Shown in pieces: positions 1 through 6,520 of a stretch of DNA of 8,820 bases. A program made the translations under genes and the position numbers. How positions within the stretch are numbered: the stretch's first letter is position 1; the number at the start of each line of letters is the position of its first letter. Source of the stretch: Gammaproteobacteria bacterium (GTDB taxonomy: Bacteria > Pseudomonadota > Gammaproteobacteria > Steroidobacterales > Steroidobacteraceae); NCBI GenBank assembly GCA_003162555.1, contig PMNQ01000083.1, positions 11,577-20,396 on the forward strand, read 5' to 3'. The notes beneath the pieces are model-generated. The model was not told the DNA's origin. It saw nothing but the letters and a program-made list of their open reading frames with translations, and made no database searches.

Positions 1-172
1 TATGTCGCCCGCGTTGCTGGCCGACGCGCTGCAGCAACTGTCCAAGTCGCATCCGGAGACTGCGGGCGTGGCCTACCTTACGACTCACCCGCCCACCGCA
101 GAGCGGATGCGCCGTCTCAAAGAACTGGCACAATTGAAACCACAAACAAGCAATCATGGGATCATGCAATGA
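1..172 (+). CDS. M48-family metallopeptidase, C-terminal fragment (5' end outside window)
   Basis: The open frame runs in from the window edge and stops with TGA at 170-172. It gives about 56 residues. The key visible feature is a segment reading YLTTHPPTAERMRRLKEL (about residues 25-42 of the fragment). A 'THPPTxERxxRL' segment of this type is characteristic of the C-terminal end of M48 (HtpX/Oma1-like) zinc peptidases, where it follows the catalytic HExxH and the downstream metal-binding Glu. Both of those would lie upstream of the window, so activity cannot be judged here. An ATG at position 2 is in frame but is probably internal, because the preceding helix resembles the end of the catalytic domain rather than a start. 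The stop overlaps the start of the next gene (ATGA, 169-172), suggesting co-transcription. The family call rests on this short tail only. Confidence 0.6.
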   Translation, partial: MSPALLADALQQLSKSHPETAGVAYLTTHPPTAERMRRLKELAQLKPQTSNHGIMQ

Positions 173-462
173 ATGATGTCCTTAGTCTGTGCGGCGCCAC
201 GGGACTGGTCGTCGGACTGGCTGTCTACCTGGTGCAACTTCGCCGGCGGCGAAAGATGAAAATCGAGCTGGAATTGCTGCGCGCAGACGCGGTGAAGTCG
301 GCCGCGCGCATTGAAGAAATGCAGCGCTACGCCAGCGAGCAGGCGCAGCACCTCACGAATGCGTTTGCCGAGCGCGAGGCCCTGCTGGCGGATTCGCGCA
401 GCCTGCGGCAGAAACTGCGGGAGCGTGACAACGAGATAGATGATGTACCGCAGCCCGACTGA
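169..462 (+). CDS. Small single-pass membrane protein with long charged helix (hypothetical)
   Basis: This 97-residue protein is not one I recognise. Residues about 5-24 form one hydrophobic segment (LSLCGATGLVVGLAVYLVQL). RRRR (25-28) follows, a typical positive-inside stop-transfer that would place the C-terminus in the cytoplasm. Residues about 30-92 are almost wholly helix-forming and rich in E, R, K, A, L and Q, consistent with a coiled coil. The start ATG overlaps the upstream stop (ATGA, 169-172). The last 23 nt overlap the transporter gene, and a perfect hairpin covers the stop codon. Position and architecture suggest a small membrane-anchored scaffold or accessory protein co-expressed with its neighbours, but no function can be assigned. 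Confidence 0.75.
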   Translation: MNDVLSLCGATGLVVGLAVYLVQLRRRRKMKIELELLRADAVKSAARIEEMQRYASEQAQHLTNAFAEREALLADSRSLRQKLRERDNEIDDVPQPD

Positions 463-1870
463 GAGTCGGGCGGCCACAAAACGCTACCTGCCCTGGGTCG
501 TCGCCACCGCGCTGTTCATGGAACAGCTCGATTCGACCATCGTAAACACCAGCATTCCAGCCATGGCAGCGAGCCTGGGTGTGACGCCATTGAGCCTGAA
601 GGCGGTGGTTACCAGTTACATTCTCAGTCTCGCCGTATGCATTCCTGTGAGCGGCTGGCTCGCAGAGCGCTATGGGACCCGCCGTGTGTTCCTGTCCGCC
701 GTGGCGCTATTCACGCTGGCTTCAATCGTCTGCGGGCTGTCCGTCAGTTCCGGAATGCTGATTGCCGCGCGCGTGCCTCAGGGCGTGGCCGCGGCGATGA
801 TGCTGCCCATTGGCCGCATCGCCATCGTGCGCACATTTCCAAAGGCCGAACTGTTGCGGGCGATGAACTTCGTGATCATTCCAGCGCTCATCGGGCCGCT
901 GCTGGGTCCGACGGTGGGCGGCGTGATTGTCCACTTGCTGACCTGGAGAGATATTTTCTTTGTCAATATTCCAGTCGGGTTGGCGGCGCTATGGTTCGGT
1001 GGCCGGCACATGCCCGATTACCGCAATAACGACTGGCAGCCACTGGACCTGTCCGGGTTCCTGCTGTTTGGAACGGGCGCCGCGCTGTTGTCATGGCTGC
1101 TGGAGATTTTTGGCGAACACAATCTGAATGGTCCACAGGGCACGGGATTGCTGCTTGCCTCCATGGCTCTGCTGACCGCTTACGGCTGGCATGCCAGGCG
1201 CACGCCGTTCCCGCTATTGCAGTTGTCGCTGTTTCGAACCCGCACCTACCGGATAGCGGTGCTCGGCGGGTTTGTGACGCGGCTGGGCGTGGGCGGCATG
1301 CCATTGTTGTTGCCCCTGTTGTTCCAGCTCGGTCTGGGTTTGCCCGCCTGGCAATCGGGACTGCTGATGATGCCGATGGCGGTGGGTGCCATGGGAATGA
1401 AAGTGCTGTCAACTTCGCTGTTGCGGCGCTTTGGGTATCGTCAGGTCCTGATCCTCAACACCGTGCTGATCGGCGCCACCATTGCCAGCTATTTCTTCGT
1501 GGGGCCGGAAACTTCCCCCGGCGCCATCGTGCTGGTGGGCCTGATGCTGGGTCTGGTCAATTCCCTGCAGTTTTCCAGCATGAACTCGATGGCTTACGCC
1601 GACATCGACGAAGCCGACACCGCCAGGGCCAGCGCGCTCGCCAGCACGATGCAGCAGATGTCGATGAGTTTTGGGCTCGCCTGCGCTTCACTGGTCACGG
1701 CTTTTTTCCTGAACAAACTCCCTCAAACGAGTCATGAGATCGTGACCCGCGCGCTGCATCACGCCTTTCTGACGCTCGCTGTGCTGACCGCACTGTCGTC
1801 TCTGTCATTCTGGGCGCTGCGCCCGCGTGACGGGGAAAGCGTCAGCCGCGGCGGGCATGCAATAGTTTGA
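440..1870 (+). CDS. MFS efflux transporter, DHA2 family (MdtD/HsrA-like)
   Basis: This is a 476-residue inner-membrane protein, probably a proton-driven exporter of drugs or other small molecules. Visible family signatures are motif D1 (LDSTIVNTSIP, 30-40), motif A in the loop after TM2 (GWLAERYGTRRV, 72-83), the TM4 motif RVPQG (111-115), motif C of antiporters (GPLLGPTVGG, 152-161) and a DHA2-type WRDIFFVNIPVG segment (169-180). Hydrophobic segments continue to about residue 460, which fits 13-14 helices and the usual length. From memory, the pattern is closest to E. coli MdtD and HsrA, including the later FSSMN segment (378-382). The start at 440 (or the adjacent ATG at 443) is forced, because TM1 begins soon after and no later start precedes it. 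It overlaps the upstream gene by 23 nt. The substrate cannot be read from the sequence. The gene ends 10 nt from a convergent gene. Confidence 0.93.
   Translation: MMYRSPTESRAATKRYLPWVVATALFMEQLDSTIVNTSIPAMAASLGVTPLSLKAVVTSYILSLAVCIPVSGWLAERYGTRRVFLSAVALFTLASIVCGLSVSSGMLIAARVPQGVAAAMMLPIGRIAIVRTFPKAELLRAMNFVIIPALIGPLLGPTVGGVIVHLLTWRDIFFVNIPVGLAALWFGGRHMPDYRNNDWQPLDLSGFLLFGTGAALLSWLLEIFGEHNLNGPQGTGLLLASMALLTAYGWHARRTPFPLLQLSLFRTRTYRIAVLGGFVTRLGVGGMPLLLPLLFQLGLGLPAWQSGLLMMPMAVGAMGMKVLSTSLLRRFGYRQVLILNTVLIGATIASYFFVGPETSPGAIVLVGLMLGLVNSLQFSSMNSMAYADIDEADTARASALASTMQQMSMSFGLACASLVTAFFLNKLPQTSHEIVTRALHHAFLTLAVLTALSSLSFWALRPRDGESVSRGGHAIV
453..471. repeat. Perfect 8-bp hairpin over the small-gene stop codon
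   Basis: GCCCGACT (453-460), loop GAG (461-463) and AGTCGGGC (464-471) form a perfect GC-rich stem. The TGA stop of the upstream small gene (460-462) lies at its tip, and the transporter start is 13 nt before it. There is no following T-run, so it is not a standard intrinsic terminator. A role in coupling or attenuating transporter translation is inference; it may be coincidental coding sequence. Confidence 0.5.
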
Positions 1871-1880
1871 TCCAAGCGTG

Positions 1881-2789
1881 CTAGCGGCACATTGCTTCGA
1901 GTTCTTTATATGGCTTGGTGTTGTCCGGGATAGTCAGGTGTTTCTTTTCCACCATCAGTTCCAGATGAGTGCCGCCGCTCGGCTCGCCAACATCCGGATC
2001 ATCCCGGTACGCAGGATCTGCTATCGCATCGGGCAGACTGATGAACTTCACGCCCCTGGAGCGGTAAAACGCCAGCAGCTCTGGCAGCATCCGGGCATCG
2101 AACGCGCCGATGTGCATGAGCAGTACGTATTTCACATCGCGCCCGTAAACCATGTGTGAGAGCTCGCGAAACAGGGTGTAGTACTGGCCCGCCACGGCCA
2201 GATAGCTGTCGTGCAACTTCTGGATGGACGCCTCATCGTGCTTCGCCACACAGCGCGCATAGGGTTCGTTCCAGAGGTAATCCTCGAAATCCATATTGGT
2301 TTCGGCAATCCTGTACCCGTGTGCTGAAAGCCACGCCCGGGCAGCGCGCCGCTTCTCGAGCGTGGCGCCCTCATGCAGGTACGGGTAGCGAAACCAATGC
2401 CAATCCTCATGGCCCATGAGTTGACCCAGCAACGGCTCATTCCCGCTGACGTCCGCCTCGAACTGCGCTGTCGATTCAAGATCGATGTCCTGATGCATCC
2501 AGGTATGGTTTCCCAGCGGTTGGCCGGCAGCGCGCCACGCTGCCAGGACCGCGGGCGAATCCTTGGCTTCGCGGCCGCGACCTCCGTTGATAAATCCATA
2601 GGTGGGCGGCAGCTGCTCCCGGTGCAGCGTCTCGAGAATGGAATGGGCAATCTCGAGTCGCGTCATGCCGGCGGGCAACGCTCCATGAGATGGCAGATCG
2701 TCAAACGTGACGGCCATCTCCTGGCTTCGCGCGCGTCCGGCGGAGAACGCCAGCAGTACGAGCAGGGCGCATCCGGATAATTTGTTCAT
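1881..2789 (-). CDS. Exported polysaccharide deacetylase (NodB homology domain, CE4-like)
   Basis: This 302-residue protein probably hydrolyses N- or O-acetyl groups from a polysaccharide in the periplasm or outside the cell. Residues 1-22 look like a Sec signal peptide (hydrophobic core ALLVLLAFSAG, likely cleavage near ARS-Q). The NodB core follows at once. Motif 1 is TFDD (28-31), with the base and metal Asp. Motif 2 is HTWMH (95-99), giving the two metal-ligand His. Motif 3 is RYPY (134-137). A late LLMHIGAFDA segment (223-232) supplies the motif-5 His at 226. The metal-binding and catalytic set therefore looks complete. The C-terminal part (about 140-302) is longer than a minimal NodB domain, with an inserted segment at about 165-215. 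The gene is divergent from a secreted esterase 117 bp away and convergent with the MFS gene. No strong ribosome-binding site is visible before the ATG. The substrate is unknown. Confidence 0.9.
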   Translation of the reverse strand: MNKLSGCALLVLLAFSAGRARSQEMAVTFDDLPSHGALPAGMTRLEIAHSILETLHREQLPPTYGFINGGRGREAKDSPAVLAAWRAAGQPLGNHTWMHQDIDLESTAQFEADVSGNEPLLGQLMGHEDWHWFRYPYLHEGATLEKRRAARAWLSAHGYRIAETNMDFEDYLWNEPYARCVAKHDEASIQKLHDSYLAVAGQYYTLFRELSHMVYGRDVKYVLLMHIGAFDARMLPELLAFYRSRGVKFISLPDAIADPAYRDDPDVGEPSGGTHLELMVEKKHLTIPDNTKPYKELEAMCR

Positions 2790-2906
2790 CGTTTGCTGGC
2801 CAGGTTCTGCAAAAAGTGCTTGCAGCCCAATGGTAGCTGCCTGGCGTAACTCTCGCGAGCTGCGAATGGTTGATCGCCTCGGGGCAAATGCAATACTTTG
2901 TCCCCC
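2790..2906. promoter_or_regulatory. Shared divergent promoter region (deacetylase/esterase)
   Basis: These 117 bp separate two divergent start codons and must contain, or be close to, both promoters. On the plus strand, TTGATC (2870-2875) and AATACT (2892-2897) are 16 nt apart and each match 4 of 6 sigma-70 consensus bases. That would start transcription at about 2904, almost at the esterase ATG. An imperfect dyad lies at 2881-2905 and an 8-bp palindrome CTCGCGAG at 2852-2859. I see no convincing minus-strand promoter. All assignments are by eye and weak. Confidence 0.35.
2881..2905. repeat. Imperfect dyad immediately before the esterase start
   Basis: GGGGCAAA (2881-2888) pairs with TTTG-T-CCCC (2897-2905) as an 8-bp stem with a single bulged T and an 8-nt loop. 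It ends 1 nt before the ATG at 2907. It could be an operator for a repressor or, if transcription starts upstream, an RNA hairpin that hides the start. Either role is inference. Confidence 0.4.
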
Positions 2907-3812
2907 ATGAAACCTCTGATTGTTGCCGCCGGTATTGCCTGGGTAATCGTCTGTGCGAATGCTCGCGCCGACTCCTGGGAGCCTTCGTCAGGACATACTC
3001 AGCTGCCGATCTGGCCGCGAGGCGCTCCGTTAGCGATGGATGTGGCAAATCGTTCCGCGGCTGGAAAGCCGTCGGTCGGTTCGGACACGGTGTTGATTCC
3101 CACGATGACCGTGTACGCCCCCGGCGAGCGCAACACCGGAGTTGCGGTTGTCGTCTTTCCGGGTGGTGGGTATCAGACACTGGCCATGGGTCTTGAGGGC
3201 ACGGAGGTCTGCGATTGGCTGAATTCAAAAGGCATCACCTGCGTGCTGCTGAAATACCGGGTGCCTGGCGTGGATCGGTATCCGAAGTCTGGCGCGTATC
3301 CAAATTCTCCTGCGGCGCTCGAAGATGCGCAACGAACCATGGGTCTGGTGCGGCTTCACGCCGCGGAGTGGCGCATCGACCCGCACAAGATTGGCGTGCT
3401 TGGATTTTCGGCAGGCGGTCACCTGGTGGCGGCCGTCAGCACGAACTACAAACGTCGTTTGTATGCGCCGGTCGATGCGGCTGACAAGGAGAGCTGCCGC
3501 CCGGACTTTGCCGTGGCGCTGTATCCGGGACACATGCTGGAGCACACCACTCGCGATCACCAACTCAATCCCTTCGTGCCTGTGACCAGGGATACGCCAC
3601 CGACGATGCTGGTGCAGGCGGCGGATGATCCTGTCGACAACGTGGCGAACTCACTGGTCTATTTTGAAGCCCTGCAGGCGGCTGGCGTTCCCGTCGAGAT
3701 GCACCTGTTTGCGCACGGCGGACACGCGTTTGGGCTGCGCCACACTGCATTTCCAATTACTGAGTGGCCGCTGTTGGTCGAGAGGTGGCTGGTAACGATA
3801 GGGATGCTCTAG
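2907..3812 (+). CDS. Exported alpha/beta-hydrolase, acetyl-esterase/xylan-esterase-like
   Basis: This 301-residue protein is probably a periplasmic or secreted carboxylesterase that removes acetyl groups from carbohydrates. I chose the ATG at 2907 over an in-frame TTG 9 nt upstream because it begins a clean signal peptide (MKPLIVAAGIAWVIVCANARA, 1-21, cleavage about ARA-D). The mature protein starts LPIWPRGAP (33-41), as in many xylan-esterase-like alpha/beta-hydrolases. The oxyanion segment is FPGGGY (84-89). The nucleophile elbow is GFSAGG with Ser168. The acid is Asp240 or Asp241 in QAADDPVDN, and the His is in HGGHAFG (His273). The catalytic triad appears complete and the length is normal. 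The divergent deacetylase suggests joint processing of acetylated polysaccharide. No good ribosome-binding site is visible, so leaderless or near-leaderless translation is possible. Exact substrate unknown. Confidence 0.88.
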   Translation: MKPLIVAAGIAWVIVCANARADSWEPSSGHTQLPIWPRGAPLAMDVANRSAAGKPSVGSDTVLIPTMTVYAPGERNTGVAVVVFPGGGYQTLAMGLEGTEVCDWLNSKGITCVLLKYRVPGVDRYPKSGAYPNSPAALEDAQRTMGLVRLHAAEWRIDPHKIGVLGFSAGGHLVAAVSTNYKRRLYAPVDAADKESCRPDFAVALYPGHMLEHTTRDHQLNPFVPVTRDTPPTMLVQAADDPVDNVANSLVYFEALQAAGVPVEMHLFAHGGHAFGLRHTAFPITEWPLLVERWLVTIGML

Positions 3813-4004
3813 ATGGCGCGCGCGCAGTTGACATAGTGGGGCGCCAGGAGGCCCATTATGTGGCCTTTGTTGCCATGAGGCTTGGCGGTCCCCGCAACAC
3901 GCATTTCGGCCACCGCAGCGCCTCGTTTGAATGCTAAAGTTTGGCCGACCGGCAACCTTACTCCGCCGGTGCATGCGCGGACGAACAATAGTGATATCTC
4001 CCGA
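3813..4004. other. Intergenic gap before the di-heme gene, probable promoter region
   Basis: This 192-bp gap separates the esterase from the di-heme cytochrome gene. It contains a perfect TTGACA -35-like hexamer at 3828-3833, but no good -10 hexamer at 16-18 nt. A weak 5-bp stem AGGCC/GGCCT lies at 3849-3866, followed by a short T-rich stretch; it is too weak to call a terminator. No convincing small gene is visible. The gap is the likely location of the promoter of the five-gene downstream run. Confidence 0.35.
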
Positions 4005-5294
4005 ATGGCCGCTCGGCTTGGTATAGCAGTACTGGTCGGACTGAGCGCTCAAGCGCACTGTGCCGATGTGCCCATAGAGAAGTCCAGGTTGGCCACAATT
4101 GGCCTGGGTAAGTCGGTGTTCGAGACGCAGTGGGTTGCTGCCGGAACGCCCGGTGTTGCAGGCCGCGTCGGAGTAGGCCCGCTTTTTAACGCGTCCTCCT
4201 GCAATACTTGCCACGATGGCGGCCAGGGCGCGCGCGGGCCCGTGGGCAATGGCCTGGCGCCGAGCGCGCTGGTGATCCAGCTCGAATCACCGGCGACAAG
4301 CGGATCAGCAGAAGTTGCGGGCGACCCAGTATACGGACGGGTCTTCAACACATCGGCCGTTGAGGGCATTCAGGCCGAGGGCGCGGTTACGATCCAGTAC
4401 AGTGAAGTGACCGGGTACTACTATCCATTCGGCGGGCAATGGAGTTTGCGCGTACCGCGCTATCAGCTGAGCGGATTGAGCCGCGGCCCGTTGGCGCCTC
4501 GCACGGTGATCAAGCCCCGCCTGGCGCCCGCGCTGTATGGCGTTGGACTGCTCGAGGCCATTCCGGATGCCGCAATTGCTGACGGCGAAGGCACGCAGTC
4601 TGACGGCCAGGTGTCCGGAGCGCTCGCCTGGCATTCGCGTCAGGGCACGCGTTTGCTCGGACGTTTCGGATGGCAAGACGGAGCGGTATCGATTCGCGAC
4701 CAGACAGCCAACGCGTTTGCACGGGAGATGGGTCTGACGTCCAACGAACTCTCCAGCGATGATTGCACGTCTGCTGAAGCGGATTGCCGGAGAAAATCCG
4801 ATGGCGGGACGCCCGAGGTGTCTGCGGATTTACTCGACGCAGTCGTAGTTTATGTTCGCACGCTCGATGTGCCGGAATCACCGACGCACGCGCAGAAGAA
4901 CTCTTCGGGGCCCGGGTTGTTCAGGGACACTGGCTGCTCCGCATGTCATCGACCCACCATGCCCGTGGAACTGCGCGAAGCCGGTAGCGTGAGCAAGCCG
5001 GCGCTCATTGCCCCTTACACGGACTTGCGCCTCCACGATCTTGGCATGGACATGGCGGACCAGACCGCGTCCGGGAAAAAAGTTATCAGCCGGTGGAGAA
5101 CGGCACCGCTGTGGGGCCTGGGAAGTCGCCTGGAGAAGGAAAAGCACCCCACGTTCCTGCATGACGGGCGCGCGCGATCCGTCGAGGAGGCAATCCTATG
5201 GCACGGTGGCGAAGCCTCTTACGCGAAGCGCAAGTTCGCGAATCTCGGGCCACGGGCCCGCGACACACTTCTGGGCTGGATTGCAACGCTATGA
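4005..5294 (+). CDS. Periplasmic di-heme c-type cytochrome, DUF1111/DHOR family (COG3488-like)
   Basis: This is a 429-residue exported redox protein. Residues 1-20 form a signal peptide (MAARLGIAVLVGLSAQAHCA). Two CxxCH heme-c sites are visible: CNTCH (66-70), followed by DGGQGARGP, and CSACH (311-315). Family hallmarks follow in order: PAxYGVGLLEAIPD-like (175-188), a Cys pair C254/C261 with downstream PEVSADLL (270-277), APYTDLRLHDLG (336-347), RTAPLWGLG (365-373), and FLHDGRARSVEEAILWHGGEA (384-404). This matches the di-heme proteins often annotated as thiol oxidoreductases and distantly related to di-heme peroxidases; their reaction is not well established. I prefer ATG 4005 because it starts the signal peptide. 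The frame stays open upstream to a TTG at 3882, but that would put about 41 residues before the signal. The gene is probably first in the downstream run, after a 192-bp gap. In other genomes such genes often accompany imelysin-type iron-uptake proteins; none is present here. Confidence 0.9.
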   Translation: MAARLGIAVLVGLSAQAHCADVPIEKSRLATIGLGKSVFETQWVAAGTPGVAGRVGVGPLFNASSCNTCHDGGQGARGPVGNGLAPSALVIQLESPATSGSAEVAGDPVYGRVFNTSAVEGIQAEGAVTIQYSEVTGYYYPFGGQWSLRVPRYQLSGLSRGPLAPRTVIKPRLAPALYGVGLLEAIPDAAIADGEGTQSDGQVSGALAWHSRQGTRLLGRFGWQDGAVSIRDQTANAFAREMGLTSNELSSDDCTSAEADCRRKSDGGTPEVSADLLDAVVVYVRTLDVPESPTHAQKNSSGPGLFRDTGCSACHRPTMPVELREAGSVSKPALIAPYTDLRLHDLGMDMADQTASGKKVISRWRTAPLWGLGSRLEKEKHPTFLHDGRARSVEEAILWHGGEASYAKRKFANLGPRARDTLLGWIATL

Positions 5295-5392
5295 CGCGGG
5301 TCATGGTCACCCTGACCAATCCGGATCAACCTCTGGCAGGCTCATATGTTCCATCCACGTTTTATCGACGCAACGCATTGGGGTTCATTGGC

Positions 5393-6520
5393 ATGACTAC
5401 TATTGCAAGGCGCCGATCCACATCGGCGATCCTGGTGGGGTTGCTGTGCGCAGTCGCGGCTTTCGCCGATGAAGCGGACAGTTATAACCATGTTCACACC
5501 GACAGCCACCCGTCCAGCGAATTTGTGCTGTTTGCCAGCGCCGAGGCGCACAGTTTCAGTACGCCGGCGTCGGCCAATCAGCTCAACGAAGACGCCAATG
5601 CCATTGGCGATGCCGTCTTCGCCATCAACCGGGGTCGATTCCGGTTGTTTGGTGAATATCAGTTGAGCAATCAGGAGCATGACCTGGAGCGCATGCAGGT
5701 AGGCATGGAAGTGGTGCCCGATACGGTGGTGTGGATTGGCCGGTTCCATCAACCAGCCAGCGCCTGGAATACCGAACACCACCACGGTCGCTACCTGCAA
5801 ACAGCCATCACACGCCCGTCAATCGAATTGTGGGAGGACGAGCAGGGGATCATTCCGCAACACATATCCGGACTTCTGGTGGACTCACGGCGACCAATCG
5901 GCACCAATGCCGGCATCCAGATCTCAGCGGGCGCCGGGCTGGGCACGGTGGTCGAGAGCACAGGCCTGGCGGAGTTCGATTTGCTCAACCCCCATACGGA
6001 CGGTCGGCGATTGTCGATCACCGGCCGGATTGCCTATCTGCCGGACTATGTCGGCACGACTATTTTCGGCTTGCTGTTCGCGCACAACGACATGCCCGTC
6101 CGGGACGGGCATACCGCCGTGCTGTTGCAGGCCAACGATGTGCGCCAGGATCTCTACGGTGCGTTTGCGGATTGGACTGACGGCCCGTGGCAACTTCACG
6201 CGGCGCTCTATGACGTGGCAATGGAATTGCAAAATCCGGGAAGCTCTCGCGCAGAGAGCTTCGTGGCGGGCTACGCGCAGCTGGAGCGCCAGCTCCCGCA
6301 CCGGTTGACCGCCTACGTGCGCGAAGAGAATTCATCGGACGCAGCTCGCTCCGTTTATGTGCAGGTCAATCATCCGGACTTCCAATTGCGGCGCGCCACA
6401 CTGGGGTTGAGATGGGATTTCCGGCGACGGCAGGCGGTGACTGCTGAATTTACCCATGGCGACTCGGTGCGCGCGGACCAGGACGCATTCAGGCTGCAAT
6501 GGAGCGCCGCATTGCCGTGA
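5393..6520 (+). CDS. Putative outer-membrane beta-barrel protein with His-rich N-terminus
   Basis: I do not recognise a named family. From ATG 5393 the protein has 375 residues with a signal peptide (1-25, cleavage about AFA-DEA). The mature start is His-rich (YNHVHTDSH, 31-39), and another cluster EHHHGRY lies at 128-134. The rest is mainly short alternating hydrophobic/polar strands separated by polar turns, for example FRLFGEYQLSN (83-93), IGTNAGIQISAGAGLGTVV (169-187), ATLGLRWDF (335-343) and AFRLQWSAAL (365-374). This suggests an outer-membrane beta-barrel or porin-like protein, although the terminal residue is Pro rather than the usual aromatic. An earlier in-frame ATG at 5291 overlaps the upstream stop (ATGA) but would leave a 34-residue extension before the signal, so I prefer 5393. 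The stop overlaps the next start by 1 nt. Ligand unknown; metal or anion binding is speculative. Confidence 0.75.
   Translation: MTTIARRRSTSAILVGLLCAVAAFADEADSYNHVHTDSHPSSEFVLFASAEAHSFSTPASANQLNEDANAIGDAVFAINRGRFRLFGEYQLSNQEHDLERMQVGMEVVPDTVVWIGRFHQPASAWNTEHHHGRYLQTAITRPSIELWEDEQGIIPQHISGLLVDSRRPIGTNAGIQISAGAGLGTVVESTGLAEFDLLNPHTDGRRLSITGRIAYLPDYVGTTIFGLLFAHNDMPVRDGHTAVLLQANDVRQDLYGAFADWTDGPWQLHAALYDVAMELQNPGSSRAESFVAGYAQLERQLPHRLTAYVREENSSDAARSVYVQVNHPDFQLRRATLGLRWDFRRRQAVTAEFTHGDSVRADQDAFRLQWSAALP
6092..6112. repeat. Perfect 10-bp inverted repeat inside the barrel gene
   Basis: ATGCCCGTCC (6092-6101) and GGACGGGCAT (6103-6112) are exact reverse complements around a single G at 6102. It encodes part of the segment DMPVRDGHT. 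As RNA it would fold with a small loop after losing the innermost pairs. No T-run follows. It could be an operator-like dyad, an mRNA-stability hairpin or chance. Confidence 0.5.
6240..6262. repeat. Perfect 9-bp hairpin inside the barrel gene
   Basis: GAAGCTCTC (6240-6248), loop GCGCA (6249-6253) and GAGAGCTTC (6254-6262) form an exact stem. It lies 127 bp after the other inverted repeat in the same gene and about 260 bp before the next start codon. There is no T-run. Function is unknown and chance is possible. Confidence 0.5.

Noticed and set aside
3156..3171. FPGGGY instead of HGGG as a broken oxyanion hole in the esterase
   Set aside because: A PGGGY form is usual in this xylan-esterase-like group, so it is not a defect.
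3828..3859. TTGACA at 3828-3833 as a promoter -35 for the di-heme gene
   Set aside because: The nearest -10-like hexamer (CATTAT, 3854-3859) is 20 nt away and weak, so it is kept only as a note on the gap.
3849..3873. AGGCC/GGCCT stem as an intrinsic terminator of the esterase gene
   Set aside because: There are only 5 bp, an 8-nt loop and a broken T-run.
3882..4004. In-frame upstream extension of the di-heme gene from TTG 3882
   Set aside because: It would place about 41 residues before a clean signal peptide, has a rare start and no ribosome-binding site.
5198..5392. In-frame upstream extension of the barrel gene from ATG 5198 within the di-heme gene
   Set aside because: It would overlap about 100 nt of well-conserved di-heme coding sequence and bury the signal peptide; ATG 5393 is more sensible.
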